Below, one piece after another: positions 34,627-45,035 of a stretch of 64,000 nucleotides of DNA; position 1 is the first letter of the stretch, and each line of letters opens with the position of its first letter. The notes below the pieces were generated by a model, which saw only the letters and a list, made by a program, of their open reading frames with translations, searched no databases and was not told the DNA's origin. Source of the stretch: Owenia fusiformis (Eukaryota > Annelida > Polychaeta > Sabellida > Oweniidae); NCBI GenBank assembly GCA_903813345.2, contig CAIIXF020000004.1, positions 27,655,985 to 27,719,984 on the forward strand, in the 5' to 3' direction. The translations under genes and the position numbers were made by a program.

Positions 34627-35490
34627 GAACCAAAAGTGATTCCAGAGGAATGGAAACCAGAGAACTGGAGGATAACTTCAGAAAATTAGGAGGGCAAGCC
34701 CATACTTATAATACCCAAAAATTGTATGAACAGTCTTGGCAAAAACTGTTGACATTTTGTACTCAACATAACTTAAGACCATTTCCTTTGAGTATTTCAG
34801 ACTTAAGCTTATTTATAAGCAAGATGAATCTTATGGGTTATGCTCCTTCAACAATTAAAACCCAAGATCCCACAAAGTCTTATGTCATTCAACAAGCATT
34901 AATAGGGATGACAAAACAATCTGATAACGTGGATCGAAGAGATCCAATAACTCTTGAGTTGTAAGTAAATATGATTAATTCATTAAACATAATATGTCAA
35001 GATATAAATCAAGTATAAGTAATAAGGACAATGTTCATAGCAGCATTCTTTGATTTATTGAGAATTAGTGAAATCACAGTAGATTCTCCTCACAATTTAC
35101 AAAATGGGTGCATTCAAGAAATAAATAACCAATTCATGAGCATCCAATTTCAAACTTATAAACATTCAAATAAACCATCAATCATTCAAATTAGCAGACA
35201 GCCTTATTTACAAATCTGTCCTGTTAAAGAAATGGAAGATTATCTAACAGTTAGGGGTACCAAGCCAGGTCCTCTGTTTATGTATCAAAATAAAGGCATA
35301 TAAAAGCGGGACTGTTTAGAAACATTATTCAGAGAACACTTGAAATTGTAGGTTGCAAAGATATCAAGATAACCTCCCACAGATTTAGAATAGGTGGTGC
35401 AACTTTTTTAGCTAAAAACAATGTATCAGACAACTTGATTCAAAAAACAGGAAGATGGAAATCAAGAGCATTCATAAAAAATATATAAGA
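34627..35490 (+). pseudogene. DIRS-like element: tyrosine recombinase
   Basis: The N-terminal SAM-like domain is readable (TYNTQKLYEQSWQKLLTFCT, LSLFISKMNLMGYAPSTIKT). A deletion or frameshift follows. Then come FIAAFFDLLRISEITV with the first catalytic Arg, CPVKEMEDYLTVRGTKPGPL, and in another frame ITSHRFRIGGATFLAKNN with H-x-x-R, and KTGRWKSRAFIKNI. These match box I and box II of DIRS/Ngaro recombinases. The final catalytic Tyr region is degraded, with AFIKNI in place of AF..YIR. The recombinase frame differs from the RNase H frame upstream, which may be natural overlap or a shift. Confidence 0.82.
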
Positions 35491-37279
35491 TAGTCATATA
35501 TGTAATGTTATGCATATTAACCCAGCAAATAGCAGGTTAAGATAATATATAGTTAGTACATGTATTATCATAAATAAAGTAAACATGTATTAATCAAAAA
35601 TATGTCTTTCTATTTTCTTTATTGGAAGGGGTCACGTTGAAACAGAATATTTAGTTTTACATCTTATAAAACCCTGTAATTCAGTTTACAAAGTAGTGGC
35701 GAAAGGGACCTCTTCTGTATAAGAATAGAGTATTAATGTGAGATAAATATAACTAATGTTTTATATTGTTTTATATTAAATTTATGTAAACAAATAATTG
35801 ATATAACCCATTGGGTTAAAGCGGTAATTAAGCATCTCCAAAACACATACAACTCAAATAAATATAAATTATATGAAATATAAATATTTATGTGTTTTGA
35901 AGTTGGCTGGTTACTAGGTTTTGATACAGGTAATTATATTTCCAAACAGTTGTTTAGAGGGCAGTAGTGTAGGTAAGATATTTGTTTATGGTCACATAAC
36001 TGTTTGGCGGTAAAATGATCACATGACAACTGGCAGGAACTCACTCCCTCAGAGAAAATCAGTGAAGATGCCAAAATGATAGAATGCTCGAATCACAAAT
36101 ATGAAAATGCTTTCCAAGGATGGATAACCTCCAGAGTTCAAATGGTAATCGGTGGTGTGGTAATGATGAATGCCTCAAATATAGTTTGCAATAGAAATTT
36201 AATTCTCAGAATCTCACAGTTCAGCTTTGGACAAATTTGGTATTCAATGATTGTCTCATGTTTATTCTGTTATATTTATCATCATGTTCTGCAAACTTGG
36301 ATTTACGAAATTATTGCCTAAAAAATATGGCACCAATTTTTCATTGTAGTCCATCCTCTTTTTATAATCTTTTAGCTTTGAAAAAGATTTCCAATCTTCA
36401 GTTATTTATAGTTTTAAAAAAGGTAGCTTCACCTGTAGTCTTGGAGGAAATGCATGGTCATATATTGGCTGAGACGAAGCACATGAATCAAACAAAAATA
36501 AAGAGTTAGATGGCAATGCACTGCCTCAGTTGTACATCACTCTCTACACTTGTTCATTCTCTTCCATTGAAAACAAATGTTTTACAAAAGCTTTATTCTG
36601 ATTTAAAAATTTCAAGTGATTCACCTGTTTTATTTAGTAATTCTTATTTGAAAAAGATTTGAAGAAATTTTAAATGCCTATTTAAATTCAATCAATATCA
36701 CTCTGTTCATTTTAATCTGCAATGATAAATCGATTGTTCCTCTTTTCAATTTAATCAAATTCTGTCAAAGTTTAGATATAGTGCTCGTGGTAAATTATCT
36801 CTTTAGAAAATTGGACAAAAAAATTTAATTCATCTTACAAACACTGTATTGAAATTTCCTCATTCAAAACACAAAATACCTCAGTCAAAAAATCAACCCA
36901 TTTAATTTACCAACCAAAGCCAAAGGACAAGATCAAAAATCAGAAATTCCAGACAGTTATATTCTAGACAGAAATATTCTATTTTTGTTCTTAGTATTTC
37001 TGATAGTACTAAATTGAGTTAATTGTATAATTTCAGAATAGATAAAGCAAGAAATTATGCTTACCATCATGGGGAAGGCCATCAGTAAGGCCATCAGTAA
37101 GGGAGACTGAAGTTCATCATAGGAAACTCCTTAAAATGAATAGTGCTACTCATTTTATGGACTTTCTCTCCCAACCCAACATTTCTGCCAAATGTGGCAT
37201 CTAGTACAAAAAAGAACATTACTTTCAATTTCGGGTGAATCTGTGACCATTCCTAACTGTATTAGACATTTGGTTGCTA
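35491..37279. other. intergenic DNA, nothing recognised
   Basis: AT-rich. The first few hundred bases may be the 3' terminal region of the DIRS-like element. A palindromic TAACCCATTGGGTTA lies near 35804-35818. Short frames at 36076-36509 carry no recognised motif. A 12-bp duplication (GGCCATCAGTAA) is at 37077-37100. Confidence 0.45.
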
Positions 37280-38075
37280 CCAGGATTATTGAACTGCAAG
37301 GGATTCCACTCAATCAATGTGATGCTGCTGTGTAGAAGCAATATGGAAGTCATGGCTATGAGTGCTAGGTGGCCTTGTCCCATGACAATACCATCTTCAG
37401 TATGAGCCTGTTGCAGCAGATCTTGGAGACGGGATATCTTTCCGGCAAAGGCTTCATCCTGGGCGACAGCAGCTACCAGAGACTCAACAACAAGTTGAAA
37501 GAGTAAAGTTGGAATTCTATGCAAGGGCAGCATTCCCTAATGTTAGAGGATGTATTGACGGGACACACTGTGCAATCCTTCCACCTGTTGACGAGCTGGC
37601 TGTCGTCAATCGCAAGAGATTCCACTCAATCAACGTGATGCTGCTGTGTAGAAGCAATACGTAAGTCATGGCTATGAGCGCTAGGTGGCCTCGTCCCATG
37701 ACAATACCATCTTTCGTATGAACCTGTTGCAGCAGATCTTGGAGACGGGATATATTTCCGGCAAAGGCTTCATCCTGGGCGACAGCAGCTACCAGAGACT
37801 CAACAACAAATTGAAAGAGTAAAGTTGGAATTCTATGCAAGGGCAGCATTCCCTAATGTTAGAGGATGTATTGACGGGACACACTGTGCAATACTTCGAC
37901 CTGTTGACGAACAGGCCTTCGACCTGTTGACGAACACAAGGGATTCCACTCAATCAACGTGATGCTGCTGTGTAGAAGCAAAGCAAAAGCCATGGCTATG
38001 AGCGCTAGGTGGCCTCGTCCCATGACAATACCATCTTTCATATGCAGCAGATCTTGGAGACGGGACAAGAGTTAG
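37280..38075 (+). pseudogene. tandem array of Harbinger transposase fragments
   Basis: Two and a half copies of a unit with a period of about 316 bp. On the plus strand each unit carries FHSINVMLLCRSN, MSARWP, then after a frameshift SHDNTIFRMNLLQQILETG, KGFILGDSSYQRLNNKL, then EFYARAAFPNVRGCIDGTHC and VVNRKRFHSINV. These are the PIF/Harbinger (HARBI1-type) blocks: DGTH with the first Asp, N-R-K...SIN, the HD motif, and LLGDSGY with the second Asp. Because the array joins GDSSY directly to the next copy's EFYARAAF, the units are circularly permuted. The C-terminal Glu region is absent. A small internal duplication (CTTCGACCTGTTGACGAAC) lies near 37894-37935. Confidence 0.82.
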
Positions 38076-38318
38076 CATTGGGCAAACTAATGGCGTGTTC
38101 CTCTTGTGAGTGATAATACGCACCAATCATTGGTCAGCCAATGATTTTACAAAGTAGAGATCTATTGAGACTGCTACTTAGAGTTTTATATCCTGAAGGT
38201 GTTGCATTAAGAATAAGAAGACTAGTAAGGAGGGAATATATAATTGAGAAATTAATAGATTTAATTTAGTTAAAACAAACAAAAGAGAAAACAAACCATT
38301 ACTAAATAAAGCAAAGAA

Positions 38319-39079
38319 TAGTGCTCGGACCGGTAATGAAAAGTGGTGCCGATATTACCGTATGTCATTACCGATATTTACCCGACTATTTAGCAAGTAT
38401 TTTGAAAAAAGTTTAAAAAATGTTATCCCCGTTTTAGCCAAAAATCTCATAGTATGCCATACATACCACTTAATTTATCTGTAGAAACATTAGAACCCAC
38501 TCAGAATCATTTTAAACCACTAAACTATCCTGATTCTAACGGTTCATTTGATATAAACTCGTAAAATAAATACGTCTTCGTTCATTGTATTATCAGCCTC
38601 GTTCTGAACTTCAAATCTGGCGAAAATAGGTAAAGTGAAACTTCAACGTCAAGAAAATGTTTGGAGAAAAAGAAATCGTTTGTCTGACTTAGCAAAGTAG
38701 ATGGGGACAAGGTTTCTTGTTCTTTATGTTCGTCTCAATTAAGATATACAGGGGGGACTTAACAACAGGGTAGATTGTTAGGGTGTTGGATGCGCAGTGT
38801 TGCATATCCGTTGTAATTACAAGAACAGGCATAACAAAAAAGGTTATTTTTTCTGGTTTATTTCACTTAGTAATGTACACAAATCGGTTTCTATACAGTT
38901 TAGTTAATAAGTGAGAAAAGAAACTATAAAGATCATACTGATGAAAGAATTTGGCTGATTCCGCCCGGGAATCTAATTCAGCTGAATGCTGTCCATTGCC
39001 AGTAAGAAGATTTTGATGCCGACATTAGGTAAAAAAATTAGTGCCGTTGCTGGTAATGCGGTATTACATCCGACCACTA
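38319..39079. mobile_element. 761-bp hAT-type non-autonomous element
   Basis: Termini TAGTGCTCGGAC and (inverted) TAGTGGTCGGAT are short imperfect inverted repeats. The flanks are GCAAAGAA (38311-38318) and GCACAGAA (39080-39087), an 8-bp target duplication with one mismatch, as expected of hAT elements. CG-containing words near the tips differ from the AT-rich interior. No hAT transposase (BED finger, dimerisation domain) is present. Confidence 0.7.
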
Positions 39080-39087
39080 GCACAGAA

Positions 39088-39913
39088 TGCTTACCATTCA
39101 ATATTATACCAAGTCTGTTACCTATAATAATAGTATAAGTTATAGTTAGTATAAAGTACTTTGGCCGTTTCTTAGTCAATTGGTTATATTAACAGTGTAA
39201 TTTGGTCTTTTACTTACTTTTAAACAGTATGTTTTCCTGGCACAGTGGTTATGTTGCGTATAAATTCAGTATCTTTAAAATATGTTTGTAATATCCGTGT
39301 TTACATCGGCGACCATATTTGTTTTTGGTTTTGTTTTCAATGGTTACTTCACTGATTAACTCAGGATCAAAACAAGGTTGCCTGATATCATGCTTGATGT
39401 TCAACATAAATTGTGTTTTCAGATAATCATTCTTTTAAAATACAGTTCAGTCTATTTTTGAATAGTTGCTTTCCACAAGAATGTGTGCGGATATAATATT
39501 TTCATTTTTGCGTTGATATAGATGGAGCAGTATGGGTGTCATACAAGTCAAATATGCTGGTATCAGGATGCCTGTGTATCCAGATAGTGAGGGAATATTT
39601 TCCTGTGTCTCCAAAATTATCACTCAACCTGGGATTCCGAGTGGGAGACTTTATGAGACAGAGCAACAGAAAGAAGTGACAACAGAAGAACGGATGCAGA
39701 GAAATAACAATTAAAACTTGCCAACATGCCAATCTACAACTTCTAGGGTTCCTTGAGCAGGGAAAGTTCCACATAGACATGGTTAATGTACAGAAAGGTA
39801 CAAGTTTCTTTACTAATAAAATACATTGATACAAAATTCCACAAAACAGCATTGATGGATATGTCCAGCAAACATTTCAGAGAGACGAGACTTCTAATTT
39901 ACACATGTACTTG
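39088..39913. other. intergenic DNA, nothing firm
   Basis: A 60-codon frame at 39532-39714 (KYAGIRMPVYPDSEGIFSCV) has no recognised family. Otherwise featureless. Confidence 0.45.
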
Positions 39914-40180
39914 AACATTAAATTCGCTAGATAACATGATATTGGTCACAGAATCCCATTTAATACAATTCAAATTACTTTTGACTGAGAAAATAAATAT
40001 CACTACAGGTGTTCTCATATGAATTCTTAAAAGTAAATCTACAAGTTTGATTATTATAATGAACTAAATCTGTAAAATAATGTGTGGTTGATTGCCTAGA
40101 TCCTAAAGACCACACCCATTCAAGGTCAGCCATTTTGAAGTTTATGAAGCATGTTTCAAAATGGAGTGAAATAATACAAG

Positions 40181-40420
40181 TTGTGGCAAGAATGTAAGGC
40201 AAAATATTCACATCAAAACAAGTGGAAAGAATGGATTGGAAAACAAAGTCCTCTTTGCTTAAACGAAATCCAGCAAAACATGCCAACTATATTTCAGCAA
40301 ATGTTTGGTAAAATCAGATTAGCTCTACCACAACCCATTGAGGAAATATTAGACTATGACTTCAAAAGGGAGGCACAAAGTAGAGGTGCAATGCACTTCC
40401 ATGTATTATGGATTAAAGAA
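40181..40420 (+). pseudogene. Helitron Rep (HUH) fragment, copy 1
   Basis: The frame reads IEEILDYDFKREAQSRGAMH followed by FH and then VLWIKE. HFH is the two-histidine HUH motif of rolling-circle Rep proteins, set in the RGA-x-H-x-H-x-x-W context of Helitrons. Downstream, pieces KLQTQIIKHI, TGKKCRF and FPKLPSDKTLVAGT match the Q-H-x-H...C-RFgFP-x-P...T region that follows. The catalytic Tyr motif was not found. This copy has lost about 55 bp just after the HUH motif. Confidence 0.7.
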
Positions 40421-40619
40421 TTGTTGATTAACATATATTCTGCAAAGTTCCACCTATAGATAAAGATGAGCTACATACTTTAGTCTCAAAGCTTCAAACA
40501 CAGATAATAAAACACATAATAAAACATGTCACTGGAAAAAAGTGTAGATTCTGATTTCCAAAACTTCCATCAGATAAAACACTAGTAGCTGGAACTCTAT
40601 TTGATGAGGAAGAGTTAAG

Positions 40620-40886
40620 TTGAGAAAGTTAGGGCCAAAAACCGCAAACTTGAGAATAATTCGGGAGATGCATACTACATATATATTTCTGAAATATGAT
40701 AAAAAATCAAACACCATGTCTGATCTAATAACAAAGTTACTGGCCAAGAGAGTCATGGAACAAGTAAAAGAGCTAAAATCTCCAGGTTTTTACAGTTCCG
40801 TTTTCATTGTCCCAAAAAATCAGGCAGGGGTCCTAATCATCACATTACTGCCAACATTTAAGCATGAAAATTTGCTGAAAATATGA
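40620..40886 (+). pseudogene. reverse-transcriptase N-terminal fragment, copy 1
   Basis: The second half of the frame reads LLAKRVMEQVKELKSPGFYS followed by SVFIVPKNQAGVLIITLL. This resembles the opening of DIRS/Ty3-type RT, 'LL.KG.IE.V....GFYS..F.VPKK.GG.RPI.NL'. The first half (LRIIREMHTTYIF) overlaps, in other frames, the Helitron-like tail. The catalytic DD motif is not present. Retroelement sequence therefore appears joined to Helitron sequence inside the duplicated unit. Confidence 0.5.
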
Positions 40887-41081
40887 AAAGCTACCAATGT
40901 TGTACCAGACTTTGTTAGAACATGCCAATTTTATATGAATATGAGTGATGCTTTTAAATGCCATGCTGGTTTTTTAACAGTTCAGTGAGAACACCCACAA
41001 ATGTACAATACTAACAACAGCTTTCTATGTGAAACCCTAGAATAGTTTACAAATGTATTTGGCCACTTCACTTATTAACAG

Positions 41082-41237
41082 GTGAACCTTGGCATCCAGG
41101 ATGAATATCCTGGAACTGTAGTAGGCAACATCAGACTGATGGAAAAACTCCAGAGGTTGAACATGCCAACAAAAGAGGACAATGTTGTCACTATTTCTCT
41201 TGATGGTGATGGGAAATCTGTAAAAATGCAGATAAAG
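41082..41237 (+). CDS. intact 156-nt exon-like unit, copy 1
   Basis: Bounded by CTTATTAACAG and by AAAG followed by GTAATT; exactly 52 codons, phase 0 at both ends, with no stops. It reads VNLGIQDEYPGTVVGNIRLM, EKLQRLNMPTKEDNVVTISL and DGDGKSVKMQIK. Copy 2 (42712-42867) has the same boundaries with at most one amino-acid change. The clean boundaries contrast with the decayed Helitron and RT pieces nearby. Family unknown; possibly a captured host exon. Confidence 0.45.
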
Positions 41238-41758
41238 GTAATTGTTGTACAATGTATTGCAGATATTTCAGTTAATTCCTTTTCGTGCCTTATAGTAAGA
41301 AAGTACTTATGTATTCCCAAAAAATCTGGCCTACTGTATCAGAGTATTCCAAGATAAAAAATCATTATGGGTTACAAGAAAGTGCCTTCATGAATCAATG
41401 CAACAGATGTTCAACATCATACACTTTTAAGTGCAACAGGCAAAGTGAATGGCAGATACGAGGAATTGTTTTGTGCCAAAAGAAATCCACAAACATTAAA
41501 TTCGCTAGTTAATATGATATTGGTCACAGAATCCCATTTAATACAATTCAAATTACTTTTGATTGAGAAAATAAATATCACTACAGGTGTTCTCATATGA
41601 ATTCTAAAAAGTAAATCTACAAGTTTGATTATTATAATGAACTAAATCTGTAAAATAATGTGTGGTTGATTGCCTAGATCCTAAAGACCACACCCATTCA
41701 AGGTCAGCCATTTTGAAGTTTATGAAGCATGTTTCAAAATGGAGTGAAATAATACAAG

Positions 41759-42007
41759 TTGTGGCAAGAATGTAAGGCAAAATATTCACATCAAAACAAG
41801 TGGAAAGAATGGATTGGAAAACAAAGTCCTCTTTGCTTAAACGAAATCCAGCAAAACATGCCAACTATATTTCAGCAAATGTTTGGTAAAATCAGATTAG
41901 CTCTACCACATCCCATTGAAGAAATATTAGACTATGACTTCAAAAGGGAGGCACAAAGTAGAGGTGCAATGCACTTTCATGGGATATTATGGATTAAAGA
42001 TAGCTAA
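41759..42007 (+). pseudogene. Helitron Rep (HUH) fragment, copy 2
   Basis: Same as copy 1 but with the HUH region complete: REAQSRGAMHFHGILWIKDS, then a stop. Downstream it keeps the extra 55 bp missing from copy 1. TGKKCIF and FPKLPSDKTLVAGT follow across stops. Confidence 0.72.
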
Positions 42008-42236
42008 AAATATGATGAGAACACAGATAAAGAAATAGCTGACCAATTGTTGATAAACATATATTCTGTAAAGTTCCACCTATAGATGAAGGTGAAGAGC
42101 TACATACTTGAGTCTCAAAGCTTCAAACATACAGACATAATAAAACATGTCACAGGGAAAAAGTGTATATTCTAATTTCCAAAACTTCCATCAGATAAAA
42201 CACTAGTAGCTGGAACTTTGATGAGGAATAGTTAAG

Positions 42237-42503
42237 TTGAGAAAGTTAGGGCCAAAAACTGCAAACTTGAGAATAATTCGGGAGATGCATACTACATATG
42301 TATTTCTGAAATATGATAAAAAATCAAACACCATGTCTGATCTAATATCAAAGTTACTGGCCAAAAGAGTCATGGAACAAGTAAAAGAGCTAAAATCTCC
42401 AGGTTTTTACAGTTCCGTTTTCATTGTCCCAAAAAATCAGGCAGGGGTCCTAATCATCACATTACTGTCAACATTTAAGCATGAAAATTTGCTGAAAATA
42501 TGA
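42237..42503 (+). pseudogene. reverse-transcriptase N-terminal fragment, copy 2
   Basis: Near-identical to 40620-40886, with the GFYSSVFIVPK motif retained and a handful of substitutions. No catalytic core. Confidence 0.5.
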
Positions 42504-42711
42504 AAAGCTACCAATGTTGTACCAGACTTTGTTAGAACATGCCAATTTTATATGAATATGAGTGATGCTTTTAAATGCCATGCTGGTTTTTTAACAGTTC
42601 AGTGAGAACACCCACAAATGTACAATACTAACAACAGCTTTCTATGTGAAACCCTAGAATAGTTTACAAATGTATTTGGCCACTTCACTTATTAACAGGC
42701 ATTATTTACAG

Positions 42712-42867
42712 GTGAACCTTGGCATCCAGGATGAACATCCTGGAACTGTAGTAGGCAACATCAGACTGATGGAAAAACTCCAGAGGTTGAACATGCCAAC
42801 AAAAGAGGACAATGTTGTCACTATTTCTCTTGATGGTGATGGGAAATCTGTAAAAATGCAGATAAAG
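42712..42867 (+). CDS. intact 156-nt exon-like unit, copy 2
   Basis: Same 52-codon open unit as 41082-41237, with the one visible amino-acid difference DEHPG instead of DEYPG. Upstream, copy 2 has an extra GCATTATTTACAG that duplicates an acceptor-like sequence, so it has two candidate acceptors. Confidence 0.45.
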
Positions 42868-43124
42868 GTAATTGTTGTACAATGTATTGCAGATATTTCA
42901 GTTAATTCCTTTTCGTGCCTTATAGTAAGAAAGTACTTATGTATTCCCAAAAAATCTGGCCTACTGTATCAGAGTATTCCAAGATAAAAAATCATTATGG
43001 GTTACAAGAAAGTGCCTTCATGAATTAATGCAACAGATGTTCAACATCATACACTTTTAAGTGCAACAGGCAAAGTGAATGGCAGATACGAGGAATTGTT
43101 TTGTGCCAAAAGAAATCCACAAAC

Positions 43125-44036
43125 AAGGTATTTTGTCAATTTATTTTTGTATTTGATATGAATCCTTTTTGTGTCCATTCATAGTAAAAAGTTTGCCATT
43201 TATCCTTATTGATTAACTGTTTGCATATTTTGAATAATTAATATTTTTTGTCGTATTAGAACTTCATGAGATGGTTCCAGAGTGCGGCAGGCTGGGACTG
43301 CCATGTGGCAGGCTGGGACTGCCTTTCTTGTTTATTGTGGGAACAAAACTGGACCTGTTAGAATGGTTATAGAATAATGGTTTGGTAGGCAATAATTTGC
43401 CCTACTGCAGCGAGTCATGTGGAAGTTTATTAAAACTCAGCAAGAAGATTTGCATCAATGATGATGATGTTATGCTGGACTGAGGAAAGGAACAAAGCCT
43501 GTTCCAGTTAACATATACATTTTTTCTCACTTTCTCATCAATTTCAGATGTCAAAATCTTTTTTTTGAAATAAAAATCTTGAATCTTGAGTTTTGAATTG
43601 AACTAATTCAATTTCACCAACCTATTTATATTTAATATAAATATGTTGTCAAATTAGTATCAATATGGAGAACTGAATTCAACAATGTTTTTCTCTTAAA
43701 CCAATCAGAAAACATTCTGTAAAAAACATGGTATGTTATGTAATGTTGACTGATTGACAACAATTTAATGTGAAAATTATTTAGAAATATTTAATATAAC
43801 TGTTTTTGTTATCATTTTTTTTGGTGCAATTGTTCCTTTCTAGCAATTCTTGAGAATGAAATAAAATGTCTTTCCGAACCTTGTTGGAAAAAATAGCATA
43901 TACAAGATGTTTTTAGACCTCTCAATATTATACTTATACAAAGGAATTTTTGGTTGATTTTAAAAAAGTATTCAAAAAATGAATGAAAAAGAATGAAAAT
44001 AATCATAATCAAAATCCTAGTCAATTTGTGTTAAGG
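43125..44036. other. intergenic DNA with LINE-like tail
   Basis: A 21-bp tandem duplication (GGCAGGCTGGGACTGCC core) lies at 43284-43325. TGAAATAAAAATCTTGAATC near 43567-43586 resembles a LINE or SINE 3' tail with no element body recognised in front of it. Confidence 0.45.
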
Positions 44037-44178
44037 AAATGTAACAAATCTAGATGTATGACATGTCCAATACTCAATACTTCAAAAATATTTAATCCAT
44101 CCTTCAGTGGAAAACAATAATCCATTGACTCTCCATTGACTCTGTTGAAGATTTGACATGTTCCACCATAAATGTTGC
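44037..44178 (+). pseudogene. Penelope-like fragment, second copy
   Basis: The frame KCNKSRCMTCPILNTSKIF then SFSGKQ matches the linker in front of the GIY-YIG domain and aligns with 32810-32950. It has the full C...C-x-x-C set that the first copy lost. Stops follow and the GIY-YIG core is missing. Confidence 0.7.
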
Positions 44179-44344
44179 AGGAAAAGATTTGCGTTCAATT
44201 ACATTGTTTTGTTCATTTGCTCACAACCTTAATTACAATGCATTATAATATAATCGCAGTGCTACTAAATCATACTCGATTTATGATGTTAATAAATAAA
44301 TTAATAATAACACTTATTTATTTTTCTTGATCCACTGTTTTAGA

Positions 44345-44921
44345 AGAAAAAATGAGTGCTCGATCAATGTGCATGAGACTACTGGAACTATTTTAGATGC
44401 ACATTGCTTTCAGTTGATTTCACTTTCAAACGTCAAAAATGTGGACGATCAAGGAAGAAAATGATTGTTCTTTCTACATAACAGGTAATGGTGTCAAGGC
44501 AGTGTACTATTTTAATGACGAGGCATATGACAAAACAATTAAAATGTGTCCAACTTGAAGTGATGCATTGCGTGAGGCCAAAGTTAAAGAAATGAGGTAG
44601 CAGCAGACCAATGAGTATAGAGAGAGGAAAGAGAGAGGAAAGAAAGAGCTTCTGAAAGATGCCACGGTGATAAATGTATGCATAACAATCTGACAATCAG
44701 TTGCATATGGATAAATAACCTTATGGAATGCAAAGATTTTGGAGAAAAAATTTAAATCATTGGTGGCCTTTTATGTAAATGGCTTAAACCCTGATATATC
44801 CCTTGATTGGATTGATTACACTTTTACTTTTTTGACACAAAGGAGAGAGCTCGATGAAAACAATGAAATTCTAAACAAGCTGAATGACACAACAAATGCA
44901 AGCACTTGGCTGGAAAATTAG
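44345..44921 (+). pseudogene. unknown coding fragments
   Basis: One frame (about 44437-44540) reads CSFYITGNGVKAVYYFNDEA before a stop. A later frame (44739-44921) reads FKSLVAFYVNGLNPDISLDW, continues through LDENNEILNKLNDTTNAS and ends TWLEN. Both look like real protein sequence from a repetitive gene but I do not recognise the family. Confidence 0.3.
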
Positions 44922-44934
44922 ATTTTCTTTGTTG

Positions 44935-45035
44935 AATAAACACAAGAAGCTCACGCTTCTCGAACTCACCTCATGGTTATGACGTCATCACCTTGCTGAG
45001 TGTTCTGGCGCTCTAGACCGTTCGGCCAACTCGAC
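44935..45035 (-). mobile_element. tRNA-Leu-like SINE head
   Basis: On the minus strand the sequence opens GTCGAGTTGGCCGAACGG and continues TCTAGAGCGCCAGA, closely matching the 5' half of eukaryotic tRNA-Leu genes, including the Pol III A box (TGGCCGAACGG). A degenerate B box (GAGTTCGAGAAGC) lies about 63 bases on, a spacing that suits a tRNA with a long variable arm. It does not fold into a complete tRNA: the T arm is broken and a GAAGC/GCTTC hairpin follows. So it is read as a SINE head or tRNA pseudogene. Tail and target duplication were not identified. Confidence 0.5.

Larger units (their letters stand above)
39914..43124 (+). repeat. 1.6-kb head-to-tail duplication
   Basis: Copy 1 is 39914-41491 (1578 bp) and copy 2 is 41492-43124 (1633 bp). 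They begin at the same AACATTAAATTCGCTAG and end after CCAAAAGAAATCCACAAAC, with AAC shared at the joint. Differences are few, except that copy 1 lacks about 55 bp near 40418 and copy 2 has a 13-bp insertion, GCATTATTTACAG, near 42699. Each copy carries a Helitron Rep fragment, an RT fragment and an exon-like unit. Confidence 0.93.

Noticed and set aside
37225-37849. Minus-strand ORFs with leucine-rich sequence (MLPLHRIPTLLFQ)
   Set aside because: Shadows of the plus-strand Harbinger transposase fragments.
44935-45035. Functional tRNA-Leu gene
   Set aside because: Only the D-arm half matches; the T arm and acceptor pairing fail, so a SINE or pseudogene is more likely.
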